This document shows positions 25,817-34,799 of a stretch of DNA of 64,000 nt, piece by piece. How positions within the stretch are numbered: position 1 is the first letter of the stretch; each line of letters starts with the position of its first letter. Source of the stretch: Gilvimarinus japonicus. Lineage in GTDB: Bacteria > Pseudomonadota > Gammaproteobacteria > Pseudomonadales > Cellvibrionaceae. Below the pieces are notes generated by a model. That model did no database searches, was not told where the DNA came from, and saw only the letters and a program-made list of their open reading frames with translations. Made by a program: the position numbers and the translations under genes. Location: assembly GCF_042847215.1 (NCBI RefSeq), contig NZ_AP031500.1, positions 1,984,001-2,048,000 on the forward strand, given 5' to 3'.

Positions 25817-26666
25817 TCGGCCTTTAGAATTCTACGCTGGTTTTTTTTCTGCGCGCTATTTGCTGCTATTTTTACTCCTGTTTACTGCCTTGTTACTGAG
25901 CACCCAGGCGCAGGCGCAAAACCCCGAACCTCTCGCACCTACGCCATCGCAGCCGGCTGATATTGCCGGCAGTGCGCTTCCTGCGATACCTGGTTTACCG
26001 GCATTTACTGTGACAACGCAGCCCGATGGCAGTGAAGAGTATTCGGTAACACTACAGATTCTTGGCATCATGACGATGCTGACGTTTCTCCCGGCGCTGT
26101 TGATGATGGTGACATCGTTTACACGCATTATTATCGTCTTTGCTATTTTGCGCCAGGCGTTGGGGTTGCAGCAGTCACCGTCCAACCAAATACTGATTGG
26201 CCTATCGCTGTTTTTAACACTGTTTATTATGCAGCCGGTTTTTGAGCAAGCTAACGCCGAAGCTCTGCAGCCCTATATTAACGGCCAGATTAACGCTCAG
26301 CAGGCGCTGGCGTCGGCCTCGGAGCCTTTTCACAGCTTTATGTTGGCGCAAACTCGCGAGAGTGACATTGCCCTGTTTGTCGGTATTGCCGGTAACGAGC
26401 CTATCGCCACACCGCAAGACACTCCGTTTTCGATACTGGTACCGGCGTTTGTCACCAGTGAACTAAAAACCGCGTTTCAAATTGGCTTTATTATTTTTAT
26501 TCCCTTTTTGGTCATTGATATTGTGGTTGCCAGCGTGTTGATGGCCATGGGGATGATGATGTTGTCGCCGCTGATTGTGTCATTGCCGTTTAAAATCATG
26601 CTGTTTGTCCTGGTTGATGGTTGGGCTATGATTATCGGCACCTTAGCCGCAAGTTTTGGCGTGTAG
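25806..26666 (+). CDS. fliP: FliP, export gate core protein
   Basis: The 286-residue inner membrane protein forms the export channel with FliQ and FliR. A cleavable N-terminal signal peptide is visible (LLLFLLLFTALLLSTQAQAQ), as is normal for FliP. The core has SFTRIIIVFAILRQALGLQQ and PSNQILIGLSLFLTLFIMQPV. The C-terminal helices (QIGFIIFIPFLVIDIVVASV...MMMLSPLIVSLPFKIMLFVL) match the family. A Pro/Ala-rich stretch lies between signal and core. The ATG at 25806 overlaps fliO by 11 bases. Confidence 0.95.
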   Translation: MHTNRPLEFYAGFFSARYLLLFLLLFTALLLSTQAQAQNPEPLAPTPSQPADIAGSALPAIPGLPAFTVTTQPDGSEEYSVTLQILGIMTMLTFLPALLMMVTSFTRIIIVFAILRQALGLQQSPSNQILIGLSLFLTLFIMQPVFEQANAEALQPYINGQINAQQALASASEPFHSFMLAQTRESDIALFVGIAGNEPIATPQDTPFSILVPAFVTSELKTAFQIGFIIFIPFLVIDIVVASVLMAMGMMMLSPLIVSLPFKIMLFVLVDGWAMIIGTLAASFGV

Positions 26667-26675
26667 GAGGCAGAC

Positions 26676-26945
26676 GTGACTCCCGAAATCGCACTCAGTT
26701 TATTTGCCGATGGCTTGTACTTAACCATATTGATGGTGCTGGTGATTGTCGGCCCAAGTTTGATCGTCGGGTTGGTGGTGAGTATGTTTCAGGCCGCGAC
26801 GCAAATTAATGAACAAACCTTGAGTTTCTTGCCGCGTCTGATTGTGATGCTGATTACCATCATGGTTGCTGGTCACTGGATGGTGATTCGCCTCAGTGAT
26901 CTGTTCAACCGTCTGTTTAACGCCATTCCGCAACTCATCGGGTAG
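26676..26945 (+). CDS. fliQ: FliQ, export gate protein
   Basis: The 89-residue protein has two transmembrane helices (TILMVLVIVGPSLIVGLVVS and LPRLIVMLITIMVAGHWMV). The FQAATQINEQTLSF loop between them is the family signature. It starts at GTG with GGAGG upstream, 9 bases after fliP. Confidence 0.95.
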   Translation: MTPEIALSLFADGLYLTILMVLVIVGPSLIVGLVVSMFQAATQINEQTLSFLPRLIVMLITIMVAGHWMVIRLSDLFNRLFNAIPQLIG

Positions 26946-26949
26946 CGTG

Positions 26950-27732
26950 GTGGAGCCTCTCGTACTCAGTGAGACGGCCCTTTATCAGTTTATTGGGCAA
27001 TATTTGTGGCCCTTTATGCGCATTGGCGCGATGTTTATGGCGGTGCCCATCATTGGCGCCCGCACCGTTCCCGCTCGCGTGCGCTTAGTGTTGGCCCTAT
27101 TGGTGACGGCGCTGGTAAGCCCATTATTGGCACCGGCGCCGACAATAGAGCTGCTGGGTATGCCGGCGATGCTGCGAGTATTACAGGAGGTGTTAATAGG
27201 ACTGGCGCTGGGGTTTAGTTTTCAGGTGGTCATGCATATCTTCGTGCTCTCGGGGCAGTTAGTCGCCATGAAAATGGGGCTGGGCTTCGCGTCAATGAAT
27301 GACCCCAGCAACGGGATTTCAGTCACGGTGCTGTCGCAGTTCTATTTATTGCTCTCTACGGTATTGTTTTTGATTTTTAACGGTCATTTGCTGGTGATTG
27401 ATTTAATTGTGCGCAGCTTTGACAGCATTCCTATTGGTACGGGTATCGGATACGGTGAGTTTGCCATGATTGCCGGTATGGGGTCGTGGTTGTTTAACGC
27501 GGCCTTGGTGTTTGTTTTGCCGCTGTTTACCGCGTTGCTGGTGATCAATATGGCGTTTGGCATTATGAACCGCTCAGCACCGCAAATTAACGTGTTTACC
27601 GTGGGGTTTCCGATTGCGCTGATTTTTGGCTTGATTTTTATGTGGCTAAGCTTGGTGGCGTTTATCCCTTACTTTCGCAATGTTTTTGACGCAGCGGCGA
27701 TTTTTGCCGAGCACCTGTTGAGGCTTCGCTGA
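26950..27732 (+). CDS. fliR: FliR, export gate protein
   Basis: The ~260-residue protein has about six transmembrane helices and the family block VVMHIFVLSGQLVAMKMGLG...MNDPSNG. It completes the FliPQR channel. Two adjacent GTG codons (26947 and 26950) can start it; the second has better spacing from CGGG. The stop overlaps the flhB ATG by one base (TGATG). Confidence 0.94.
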   Translation: MEPLVLSETALYQFIGQYLWPFMRIGAMFMAVPIIGARTVPARVRLVLALLVTALVSPLLAPAPTIELLGMPAMLRVLQEVLIGLALGFSFQVVMHIFVLSGQLVAMKMGLGFASMNDPSNGISVTVLSQFYLLLSTVLFLIFNGHLLVIDLIVRSFDSIPIGTGIGYGEFAMIAGMGSWLFNAALVFVLPLFTALLVINMAFGIMNRSAPQINVFTVGFPIALIFGLIFMWLSLVAFIPYFRNVFDAAAIFAEHLLRLR

Positions 27733-28868
27733 TGGCAGAAGGTGGCGACGACAGCAGTCAGGAAAAAACGGAAGAGGCAACCCCCCGAAAACTTGAAAAA
27801 GCCCGGGAGGACGGCCAAATACCGCGCTCGCGTGATTTAACGACGACGTTTATTCTGCTGGCCGGAACCATTGGCCTGTATAGTTTTAGTGAGTCCATTT
27901 CTGGCAGCATGATGGGCTTGTCGAAAAATAATTTTAGCCTCAGTCGGGTCGAGGTGTTTGATACGGAGGCAATGTTTGCCCATTTAGTCAGCTCCTTTGC
28001 CGAAGGTTTGTTCTCGCTTATCCCTCTGTTTATTTTACTTTTGATTGCCTCGGTGGTTGGGCCTATCGCGTTAGGTGGCTGGCTGCTGAGCGCCAAAGCT
28101 ATGGCGCCCAAATTTAACCGCATGAATCCAGGCGCTGGTCTTAAACGAATGTTCTCTTTTAAGGCTCTGGTCGAATTGGCGAAATCGCTGGGCAAGGTGG
28201 CCACCGTTATGGCGGCGGCCATTCTGGCGTTAAAGCTGTGGCAGCAGGATATTTTACAGCTCGCTGGCGAAGAAACTCAGTCGGCGGTGGTGGAATCGTT
28301 AAAAATCAGTGGGATTACCACAATTTTGATGGCAGCGGTAACGATATTAATTGCGTTGGTTGATGTGCCGTTTCAGATTATGGACCACAGTAAAAAGCTA
28401 AAGATGTCCAAACAGGAAATAAAGGACGAGCACAAAGATAGCGAGGGTAAACCCGAGGTAAAAGGCAGAATCAGGCAGCTGCAGCGCGAGATGGCGCAAC
28501 GTAGAATGATGGCCCAAGTACCTGATGCCGATGTGGTGATTACCAACCCGACCCACTATGCCGTTGCGCTAAAATACGACCCCGAGAAAATGGCTACCCC
28601 GGTTATGTTAGCCAAAGGCGGTGATCAAATAGCGCTAAAAATACGTGAAATTGCTAAGGCCAACGGCGTGGAGATTATCGAGTCACCGGTGTTGGCGCGC
28701 TCTATTTTTCACACCACCGATATTGATGAGGCAATCCCCACTGGGCTGTACGTCGCAGTTGCTCAGGTATTAGCCTATGTTTTTGGTTTGCGCAATTACC
28801 GCCGGGGGCAAGGCGAGCGGCCGCCGTATCCTCGGGTCAATGTGCCGCGAGATTTGCGCTACGATTAA
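27732..28868 (+). CDS. flhB: FlhB, export substrate-specificity switch
   Basis: The 378-residue membrane protein starts with DSSQEKTEEATPRKLEKARE, has four transmembrane helices, and has a cytoplasmic domain with the self-cleaving NPTH site (Asn272-Pro273 in VVITNPTHYAVALKY). Cleavage there allows the hook-to-filament switch signalled by FliK. The C-terminal tail ends in ..PRDLRYD. Length is normal. It is the last gene of the fliL operon. Confidence 0.96.
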   Translation: MAEGGDDSSQEKTEEATPRKLEKAREDGQIPRSRDLTTTFILLAGTIGLYSFSESISGSMMGLSKNNFSLSRVEVFDTEAMFAHLVSSFAEGLFSLIPLFILLLIASVVGPIALGGWLLSAKAMAPKFNRMNPGAGLKRMFSFKALVELAKSLGKVATVMAAAILALKLWQQDILQLAGEETQSAVVESLKISGITTILMAAVTILIALVDVPFQIMDHSKKLKMSKQEIKDEHKDSEGKPEVKGRIRQLQREMAQRRMMAQVPDADVVITNPTHYAVALKYDPEKMATPVMLAKGGDQIALKIREIAKANGVEIIESPVLARSIFHTTDIDEAIPTGLYVAVAQVLAYVFGLRNYRRGQGERPPYPRVNVPRDLRYD

Positions 28869-28910
28869 ACTCGGTTGCTTTTGCTAATTATTCTACCTCT
28901 TCCGTAAAAC

Positions 28911-28926
28911 AGGTACGCTTCTTGCG
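28911..28926 (+). promoter_or_regulatory. Sigma54 promoter candidate of flhA operon
   Basis: AGGTAC-GCTTC-TTGCG has the GG-N10-GC spacing, with mismatches at the edges of the -24 and -12 elements. It lies ~45 bases before flhA. In Pseudomonas the flhA operon depends on RpoN and FleQ. Confidence 0.55.
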
Positions 28927-28970
28927 ATACCCCTGGTGTTATTCACTTGGGGCGTCAAAAAACCGTACAT

Positions 28971-31172
28971 ATGGCCATATCACTCGGACAGTTTAATAAA
29001 GAGAACGGCAAAAACGCGTTGCTGCAACTGCAGGGGATGGGCCAAGGCAATATTGGCATTCCGGTGTTGTTGATCATGCTGTTGGGCATGATGATTCTGC
29101 CAGTGCCGGCGTTTATGCTGGATGCCTTCTTTTCCTTTAATATCGCTCTGTCCATCGTTGTTCTGTTGGTTGGTATTTACGCCATGCGGCCGCTGGATTT
29201 TGCCGCGTTCCCCACTATCTTATTGGTCGCCACCTTGATGCGCTTGGCGCTCAATGTTGCCTCTACTCGCGTCGTCTTGCTCAATGGGCACGAGGGTGGC
29301 GATGCCGCTGGTAAAGTTATTCAAGCCTTTGGTGAGGTGGTCATTGGCGGTAATTACGCGGTAGGTCTGGTGGTGTTTTTGATCTTAATGATCATTAACT
29401 TTGTCGTGGTGACCAAAGGGGCTGGCCGTATTTCTGAGGTAAGCGCCCGATTTACGTTGGATGCCATGCCGGGCAAGCAAATGGCGATTGACGCCGACTT
29501 AAATGCTGGCCTGATTGATCAGGAAGAGGCGCGCCGGCGCCGGGAAGATGTCGCCAGTGAGGCAGACTTTTACGGCGCAATGGATGGCGCCAGTAAGTTT
29601 GTGCGCGGCGATGCTATTGCGGGTATTTTGATTCTGGCGATTAACATTATCGGCGGTATCGGTATCGGCATGGTGCAGCATAGCCTTGAGTTTTCCGATG
29701 CGCTGGAAAAATACGTACTGTTAACCATCGGTGACGGCTTGGTTGCGCAAATCCCCTCGCTGTTGTTGTCGACTGCGACGGCTATCTTGGTAACCCGGGT
29801 CAATAGCGCGCAGGATATGCGCACGCAAGTGCTGACCCAAATGTTTGACTCTCCCAAAGCCTTGCTGATCGCGGCTGGGATTTTGTTCATTATGGGGGCG
29901 ATTCCCGGCATGCCCCATGTCGCCTTTTTAGGGCTCGCTATTATCTGTGGCGCGCTGGCGTACTTTATTCACTGGCGCAAAGGTCAGCCTGAAGCGCTGG
30001 ATGATGACTATATCCCCAAAAATCAAAATCGCCGCGCAACCAGTGCGCCAACCTCGGGCGGCCAAGCTCAAATCGCCGAGCCCGCCACGGCCTTGCCGCC
30101 AGGCGAGCAAGCGGTGGAGCTTAACTGGGACGATGTGCAACCGGTGGATATTATCGGCCTAGAGGTAGGCTATCGCTTGATTCCCATGGTCGATAAAAGT
30201 CAAGGCGGGGCGCTGCTGGGGCGTATTAAAGGGGTACGCAAAAAACTGTCGCAAGATATGGGCTTTTTAGTTCCCACGGTTCATATCCGTGACAACTTGG
30301 AGCTGGTGCCCAATGGTTATCGTCTGACGTTGATGGGCGTAACGGCGGCGGAAGCCGAGGTGCATCCGGATCGCGAACTGGCCATTAACCCCGGTCAAGT
30401 GTTTGGCGAGCTGGAGGGCATTAAAACGCAGGACCCAGCTTTTGGGTTGGATGCGGTGTGGATCGCCAGCTCGCAAAAAGAGCAAGCGCAAACTCTGGGT
30501 TATACAGTGGTGGACGCGAGCACCGTGGTCGCAACGCACCTGAATCAAATATTGCAGCAGCATGTGCACGAGCTGCTGGGGCATGAAGACGTACAAAAGT
30601 TGCTGGATATGCTGGCTAAGTCATCGCCCAAATTAGTCGAAGAGTTGGTGCCCAATACCTTAAGCCTGAACACCCTGCTTAAGGTGCTGCAAAACTTACT
30701 GCGCGAGAAAGTTGCCATTCGCGATCTGCGCTCAATCGCCGAAGCTTTGGCGGCGCATCCCAATAAGAGTCAAGATCCCGCCGCTTTAACCGCTGCGGCG
30801 CGTGCCGCGCTGGGTCGCCAAATTGTCCAAAACATCGTAGGGACGGCGCCTAGCGTGCCGGTTATCACCTTAAGCCCCGAGCTGGAACAGTTATTGCTGA
30901 ATACCGTAGTACAAGCTCAAAAAGCTGGCGCTGATGACGGCGCGTATGTAGAGCCCGCACTGGCGGAAAAACTACAGCGCTCTTTACTGGAGGCGTCACA
31001 GAAGCAAGAAGCGGCCGGTAAGCCGGCGGTGCTATTAGTCGCAGCTCCTCTGCGTCCGATGCTCTCGCGCTTTTGTCGCCACAGCTTGCCAGACATGCCG
31101 GTACTGGCTTACACAGAAATACCGGATAACAAACAAATTACGATCGAAGCGTCGGTTACGGCTGATCGCTAA
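28971..31172 (+). CDS. flhA: FlhA, flagellar export gate platform
   Basis: The 733-residue protein has about eight N-terminal transmembrane helices (ILPVPAFMLDAFFSFNIALS and others) and the conserved cytoplasmic FHIPEP-type loop (GAGRISEVSARFTLDAMPGKQ, RRREDVASEADFYGAMDGAS). The large C-terminal nonameric ring domain (~365-733) docks chaperone-substrate complexes. The ATG at 28971 is chosen; a TTG at 28947 would add 8 residues. It leads the flhA-flhF-fleN-fliA group. Confidence 0.95.
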   Translation: MAISLGQFNKENGKNALLQLQGMGQGNIGIPVLLIMLLGMMILPVPAFMLDAFFSFNIALSIVVLLVGIYAMRPLDFAAFPTILLVATLMRLALNVASTRVVLLNGHEGGDAAGKVIQAFGEVVIGGNYAVGLVVFLILMIINFVVVTKGAGRISEVSARFTLDAMPGKQMAIDADLNAGLIDQEEARRRREDVASEADFYGAMDGASKFVRGDAIAGILILAINIIGGIGIGMVQHSLEFSDALEKYVLLTIGDGLVAQIPSLLLSTATAILVTRVNSAQDMRTQVLTQMFDSPKALLIAAGILFIMGAIPGMPHVAFLGLAIICGALAYFIHWRKGQPEALDDDYIPKNQNRRATSAPTSGGQAQIAEPATALPPGEQAVELNWDDVQPVDIIGLEVGYRLIPMVDKSQGGALLGRIKGVRKKLSQDMGFLVPTVHIRDNLELVPNGYRLTLMGVTAAEAEVHPDRELAINPGQVFGELEGIKTQDPAFGLDAVWIASSQKEQAQTLGYTVVDASTVVATHLNQILQQHVHELLGHEDVQKLLDMLAKSSPKLVEELVPNTLSLNTLLKVLQNLLREKVAIRDLRSIAEALAAHPNKSQDPAALTAAARAALGRQIVQNIVGTAPSVPVITLSPELEQLLLNTVVQAQKAGADDGAYVEPALAEKLQRSLLEASQKQEAAGKPAVLLVAAPLRPMLSRFCRHSLPDMPVLAYTEIPDNKQITIEASVTADR

Positions 31173-31192
31173 GTGCGGGAAGAGGGTAAAAC

Positions 31193-32575
31193 ATGCAGGT
31201 AAAACGTTTTGTTGCGACAGATATGCGGCGCGCCCTTGAGTTGGTGCGTCAAGAGCTGGGCTCAGACGCTGTTATTTTATCGAGCCGTCGGGTGCGCGAA
31301 GGGGTCGAGATCTTAACCAGCGCCGCGAACACTCCCGTTACCAACGCGGCGCCTGCGGTCTCTGCGCCGGCCGCGCCGCCAGCTGCGGCAACCGAGGCCG
31401 CCGTGTTCGCAGGCGTCGGTGGCAACAAATCAGCGCTAAGCGCCCGCGAGATTCACGACGAAATCGCGCTTGCCAGCCGCCAGCGAATGGCCCGGCAACA
31501 GGCGGAGGCATCGGCTGACGAATTCTTGGGGAGTAATCAAGTGATCAACGCCGGTATTGCCCGGCGAAACGCGGCCCAGACAGAGCCGCAAAATGCGGCA
31601 CCGGCGCGAGTACAAACCGCAGCCGAGCGCTACGGCTTGCTTGACGACGTTGCCCCCAGCAGCACTAACACCAGCAAAAATAGTGATGAGATTGGCCAGC
31701 TGCACGAGGAAATTGCGCAAATGCGTGAGCTGTTAGAAGAACAGCTTAGCCGTCTTGGTGCGCCCCCCTCTGGCCCCAACAGTGGTCAAGTGGCGAGTTT
31801 AATCCGCCGCTTTGAACGTATGGGTTTTGCGCCCAATGTCTGCGAGCCACTGTTAAAGCAACCGTTTAAAAGCCGAGTGTTGGCAAAAGCTTGGCCCGAG
31901 GCCATGGCGCGAATGGCGAAAGCGGTACCTGTAATCGATCAGGATTTTACGGCGAACGGCGGCGTGTTTGCGCTGGTTGGCCCCACTGGTGCAGGTAAAA
32001 CGACCACTATCGCTAAACTTGCCGCACGTTACGTGCTTGAGCACGGTGCCGACAAGGTAGCATTGGTAACGACGGATACCTATCGCCTGGCGGGGCACGA
32101 TCAACTGCGCTCGCTGGCAGCGATTTTACAGGTGCCTGTCAGAGTGGTTGATGACAATAATTCACTGTCGAGCGTGCTGCGATCGTTGCGTCGTTGCGAT
32201 CTGGTACTGATCGATACCCCTGGGCTGCGCCACGGCGCACCGGAGTTAAAACAACAGATGGCGCAATTGGCTGGTATTGCCAAAATTCAGAGTTTGTTAG
32301 TGCTGCCGGCCAACAGCCAGGCGCAAATGCTGCAAGCCTCTCGTCACGCGTACAGTGCGGCCGGCTTGAATGGCTGTATTCTGACTAAGTTGGACGAGAC
32401 TGCCAGCTTGGGCGAGGCGATGAGCTGCGCCATTGGGTCAAACCTGCCAATCGCCTATACTACTAATGGGCAGGATATTCCCGCCGATATCGCACCGGCG
32501 CGAGGCCATCAATTGGTAGCGACAGCGGTACAGTTGGCGCAACTCAGTCAACACAGCGCCCAAGCGCGCGGCTAG
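31193..32575 (+). CDS. flhF: FlhF, SRP-type GTPase for polar flagellum placement
   Basis: The 460-residue protein sets the pole where the flagellum is built. The N-terminal part (1-~60, QVKRFVATDMRRALELVRQELGSDAVIL) is followed by an Ala-rich linker, an N domain and the SRP GTPase G domain. The P-loop is GPTGAGKTTT (from 263), with TTDTYRLAGHDQLR. The G3 motif reads DTPGLR at 341, where relatives usually have DTAG. The TKLDETASLGEAMS G4 region is normal. fleN, its antagonist in flagellar number control, follows. Confidence 0.95.
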   Translation: MQVKRFVATDMRRALELVRQELGSDAVILSSRRVREGVEILTSAANTPVTNAAPAVSAPAAPPAAATEAAVFAGVGGNKSALSAREIHDEIALASRQRMARQQAEASADEFLGSNQVINAGIARRNAAQTEPQNAAPARVQTAAERYGLLDDVAPSSTNTSKNSDEIGQLHEEIAQMRELLEEQLSRLGAPPSGPNSGQVASLIRRFERMGFAPNVCEPLLKQPFKSRVLAKAWPEAMARMAKAVPVIDQDFTANGGVFALVGPTGAGKTTTIAKLAARYVLEHGADKVALVTTDTYRLAGHDQLRSLAAILQVPVRVVDDNNSLSSVLRSLRRCDLVLIDTPGLRHGAPELKQQMAQLAGIAKIQSLLVLPANSQAQMLQASRHAYSAAGLNGCILTKLDETASLGEAMSCAIGSNLPIAYTTNGQDIPADIAPARGHQLVATAVQLAQLSQHSAQARG

Positions 32576-32664
32576 CGGCGCAGGGCGATCGGTGGTGCCG
32601 ATAAGCCTCAGCAGATAACGAGTGCGTGTTATGCGCGCAATTAGTACATAAAGAGACCAATAAC

Positions 32665-33492
32665 ATGAGCCAAAGTCGCCCAGTTCAAGTAATCGCGGTG
32701 AGTGGTGGTAAAGGCGGTGTCGGAAAAAGCAATATCTCGGTAAACCTTAGTATCGCGTTAGCACAGATGCGGCGCCGGGTAGTGCTAATGGATGCCGACT
32801 TGGGCCTGGCGAACGTCGATGTACTTTTAGGTATTACCCCCAATTTCACACTGGCGGATGTCCTCGCAGGTACCCACAGCCTTCAAGAGGTGCTGGTTAC
32901 CGGCCCCAGTGGCGTCAAAATTGTACCGGCGGCCTCTGGCGTGCAGCGTATGGCACATTTAAGCGAGGCAGAACACGCCGGCTTAATTACCGCGTTTAGC
33001 GAGCTGAGCAACCAAATTGATGTGCTAGTTATCGATACGGCGGCGGGCATCTCTGACTCGGTGGTGAGCTTTGCGCGGGCGGCCAATGAGGTTTTAGTGG
33101 TCGTGTGTGATGAGCCATCGTCAATCACCGATGCTTACGCCTTAATCAAACTGCTTAACAAAGAGTACGATGTACAGCGTTTTCGAGTGGTGGCCAATAT
33201 GACTCGCACCGCCGCTGAGGGGCAGCAGCTGTTTAATAAACTAAGCGGTGTCTGTGAACGCTTTTTAGATGTTGCGCTACAGTATGTAGGGCAGGTGCCG
33301 TTTGACGAGTCTGTACGCAAGGCCGTGCAGCGTCAGCAGGCGGTACTGGAATACGCGCCTCACTCAAAAGTGGCGCAAGCCATGCGGGTGCTGGCCGAGC
33401 GGGTCGACAACTGGCCGTTACCCGCTGGGCCAAGTGGGCGATTAGAGTTTTTTGTCGAGCGGTTGTTGCAGGTAACAGCCCCGGAGTATTGA
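32665..33492 (+). CDS. fleN: FleN (FlhG), MinD-like flagellar number regulator
   Basis: The 275-residue ParA/MinD-type ATPase has a deviant Walker A motif GGKGGVGKSN near the N-terminus and LMDADLGLANVDVLLG. A C-terminal amphipathic helix region probably allows membrane binding. In Pseudomonas FleN binds FleQ and keeps the cell at one polar flagellum. The ATG at 32665 is chosen because earlier in-frame starts lie in the flhF-fleN gap without a ribosome-binding site. fliA follows 3 bases later. Confidence 0.94.
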   Translation: MSQSRPVQVIAVSGGKGGVGKSNISVNLSIALAQMRRRVVLMDADLGLANVDVLLGITPNFTLADVLAGTHSLQEVLVTGPSGVKIVPAASGVQRMAHLSEAEHAGLITAFSELSNQIDVLVIDTAAGISDSVVSFARAANEVLVVVCDEPSSITDAYALIKLLNKEYDVQRFRVVANMTRTAAEGQQLFNKLSGVCERFLDVALQYVGQVPFDESVRKAVQRQQAVLEYAPHSKVAQAMRVLAERVDNWPLPAGPSGRLEFFVERLLQVTAPEY

Positions 33493-33495
33493 TCC

Positions 33496-34239
33496 ATGAA
33501 CGCGGCAAACGGGTTATCTATGTACACGGAGACAAAAGAGCAGAGCACTGAGATTCGGGTAGAGGATTACGCCGATCTCGTCAAGCGAATCGCCTATCAT
33601 ATGATGGCGAGAATGCCTGCCAGTGTACAGCTTGATGATTTGGTTCAGGCTGGCATGATTGGACTACTGGAGGCCTCGCAAAAATACGATGGTAGCAAAG
33701 GCGCAAGCTTTGAGACTTACGCGGGTATTCGTATTCGCGGCGCAATCGTCGATGAGATGCGCCGCGGCGACTGGGCTCCACGCTCAGTTCACCGCAACAG
33801 CCGCCGGGTAGCCGAGGCGATTAGCCGGGTAGAGGGGCGCGAAGGGCGCGACGCCGAAGATGCCGAAGTGGCCGCCGAACTCGAGATCGAGCTCGATGAG
33901 TACTACAGTATTCTCAATGACACCAACGCCAGCCGCTTATTTAGCTACGAAGAGACGTTTGATGACGACGCGAGCGCGGTCGATATCGCCACAACCAGTG
34001 AATTTGCCAATCCCCAAGAAACTTTTACCTCATCCAGCCTAAAGCAATCGCTCGCGCAGGCGATAACCCTATTGCCGGAGCGAGAAAAGATGGTGCTGGC
34101 CCTGTATTATGATCAGGAGCTGAACCTTAAAGAGATTGGTCAAATTTTAGGCGTTAGTGAGTCTCGGGTTAGCCAGATACACTCTCAGGCGGCTGCGCGA
34201 CTGCGAGCAAGGTTGTCAGATTGGAGTAGAACTGATTGA
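33496..34239 (+). CDS. fliA: FliA, sigma28 factor
   Basis: The 247-residue sigma factor transcribes late flagellar and chemotaxis genes. Region 2 has YHMMARMPASVQLDDLVQAGMIGLLEA and FETYAGIRIRGAIVDEMRRGDWAPRSV. Region 4 has LPEREKMVLALYYDQELNLKEIGQILGVSESRVSQIHSQA. The ATG at 33496 has GGAG 10 bases upstream; an alternative ATG at 33538 would remove 14 residues. FliA-type promoters are seen at fliS, the parC gap and, more weakly, cheW. Confidence 0.96.
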   Translation: MNAANGLSMYTETKEQSTEIRVEDYADLVKRIAYHMMARMPASVQLDDLVQAGMIGLLEASQKYDGSKGASFETYAGIRIRGAIVDEMRRGDWAPRSVHRNSRRVAEAISRVEGREGRDAEDAEVAAELEIELDEYYSILNDTNASRLFSYEETFDDDASAVDIATTSEFANPQETFTSSSLKQSLAQAITLLPEREKMVLALYYDQELNLKEIGQILGVSESRVSQIHSQAAARLRARLSDWSRTD

Positions 34240-34245
34240 CCAATG

Positions 34246-34267
34246 GAGAAATTCCCAGTAATTTCTC
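34246..34267 (+). other. Inverted repeat after fliA
   Basis: GAGAAATT and AATTTCTC flank CCCAGT just after the fliA stop. No T-run follows. It could be an operator for the downstream cheY region or a weak hairpin. Confidence 0.4.
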
Positions 34268-34378
34268 GGCTCGCTGGCAATTAGCGTTACCGTTTGTTGT
34301 AAGAGCATCGGTGCACTGCCGGTGATACCATCGAATATTGAGTTAAATAAACTCCCGGGCGGGTAGACGGAGGACGCA

Positions 34379-34762
34379 TTGGATAAAAACATGAAGATTC
34401 TCATTGTCGATGACTTTTCGACAATGCGACGGATCATTAAAAACCTGTTGCGCGATTTAGGTTTCGCCAATACCCACGAGGCAGATGACGGTGTTACCGC
34501 GCTGCCAATGCTAAAAGGTGGTGGGTTTGATTTTTTGATTACCGACTGGAATATGCCGGGCATGAGCGGTATTGAACTGCTGCGCGCTGTGCGTGGCGAT
34601 GAAAAACTTGGCTCTTTACCGGTGCTTATGGTAACCGCCGAGGCCAAGCGCGATCAGATCGTTGAGGCCGCTCAAGCGGGTGTAAATGGCTATGTGGTGA
34701 AACCTTTTACGGCTGCGGCCTTGAAAGAAAAGATCGAAAAAATCTTCGAACGTGTCGGTTAA
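34379..34762 (+). CDS. cheY: CheY, chemotaxis response regulator
   Basis: The 127-residue single receiver domain has Asp56 (phosphorylation site, FLITDWNMPG), an acidic pocket at Asp11-Asp12 and Lys in GYVVKPF. CheY-P binds FliM and reverses the motor. The TTG at 34379 has GGAGGA 4 bases upstream. The ATG at 34391, which gives MKILIVDDFS, is the alternative start with much longer spacing. cheZ follows after 37 bases. Confidence 0.95.
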   Translation: MDKNMKILIVDDFSTMRRIIKNLLRDLGFANTHEADDGVTALPMLKGGGFDFLITDWNMPGMSGIELLRAVRGDEKLGSLPVLMVTAEAKRDQIVEAAQAGVNGYVVKPFTAAALKEKIEKIFERVG

Positions 34763-34799
34763 ACTCCGCTCGTTACGTTGTAAACAATAAGGCACAGCG

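Noticed and set aside
32597..32604. Perfect sigma28 -10 box GCCGATAA before fleN
   Set aside because: The bases at the -35 position (GCGCAGGG) do not resemble TAAAGTTT, so it is probably chance.
34299..34325. Possible FliA promoter before cheY (GTAAGAGC-N11-GCCGGTGA)
   Set aside because: Only 3 of 8 and 6 of 8 matches. FliA control of cheY is expected, but this site does not support it.
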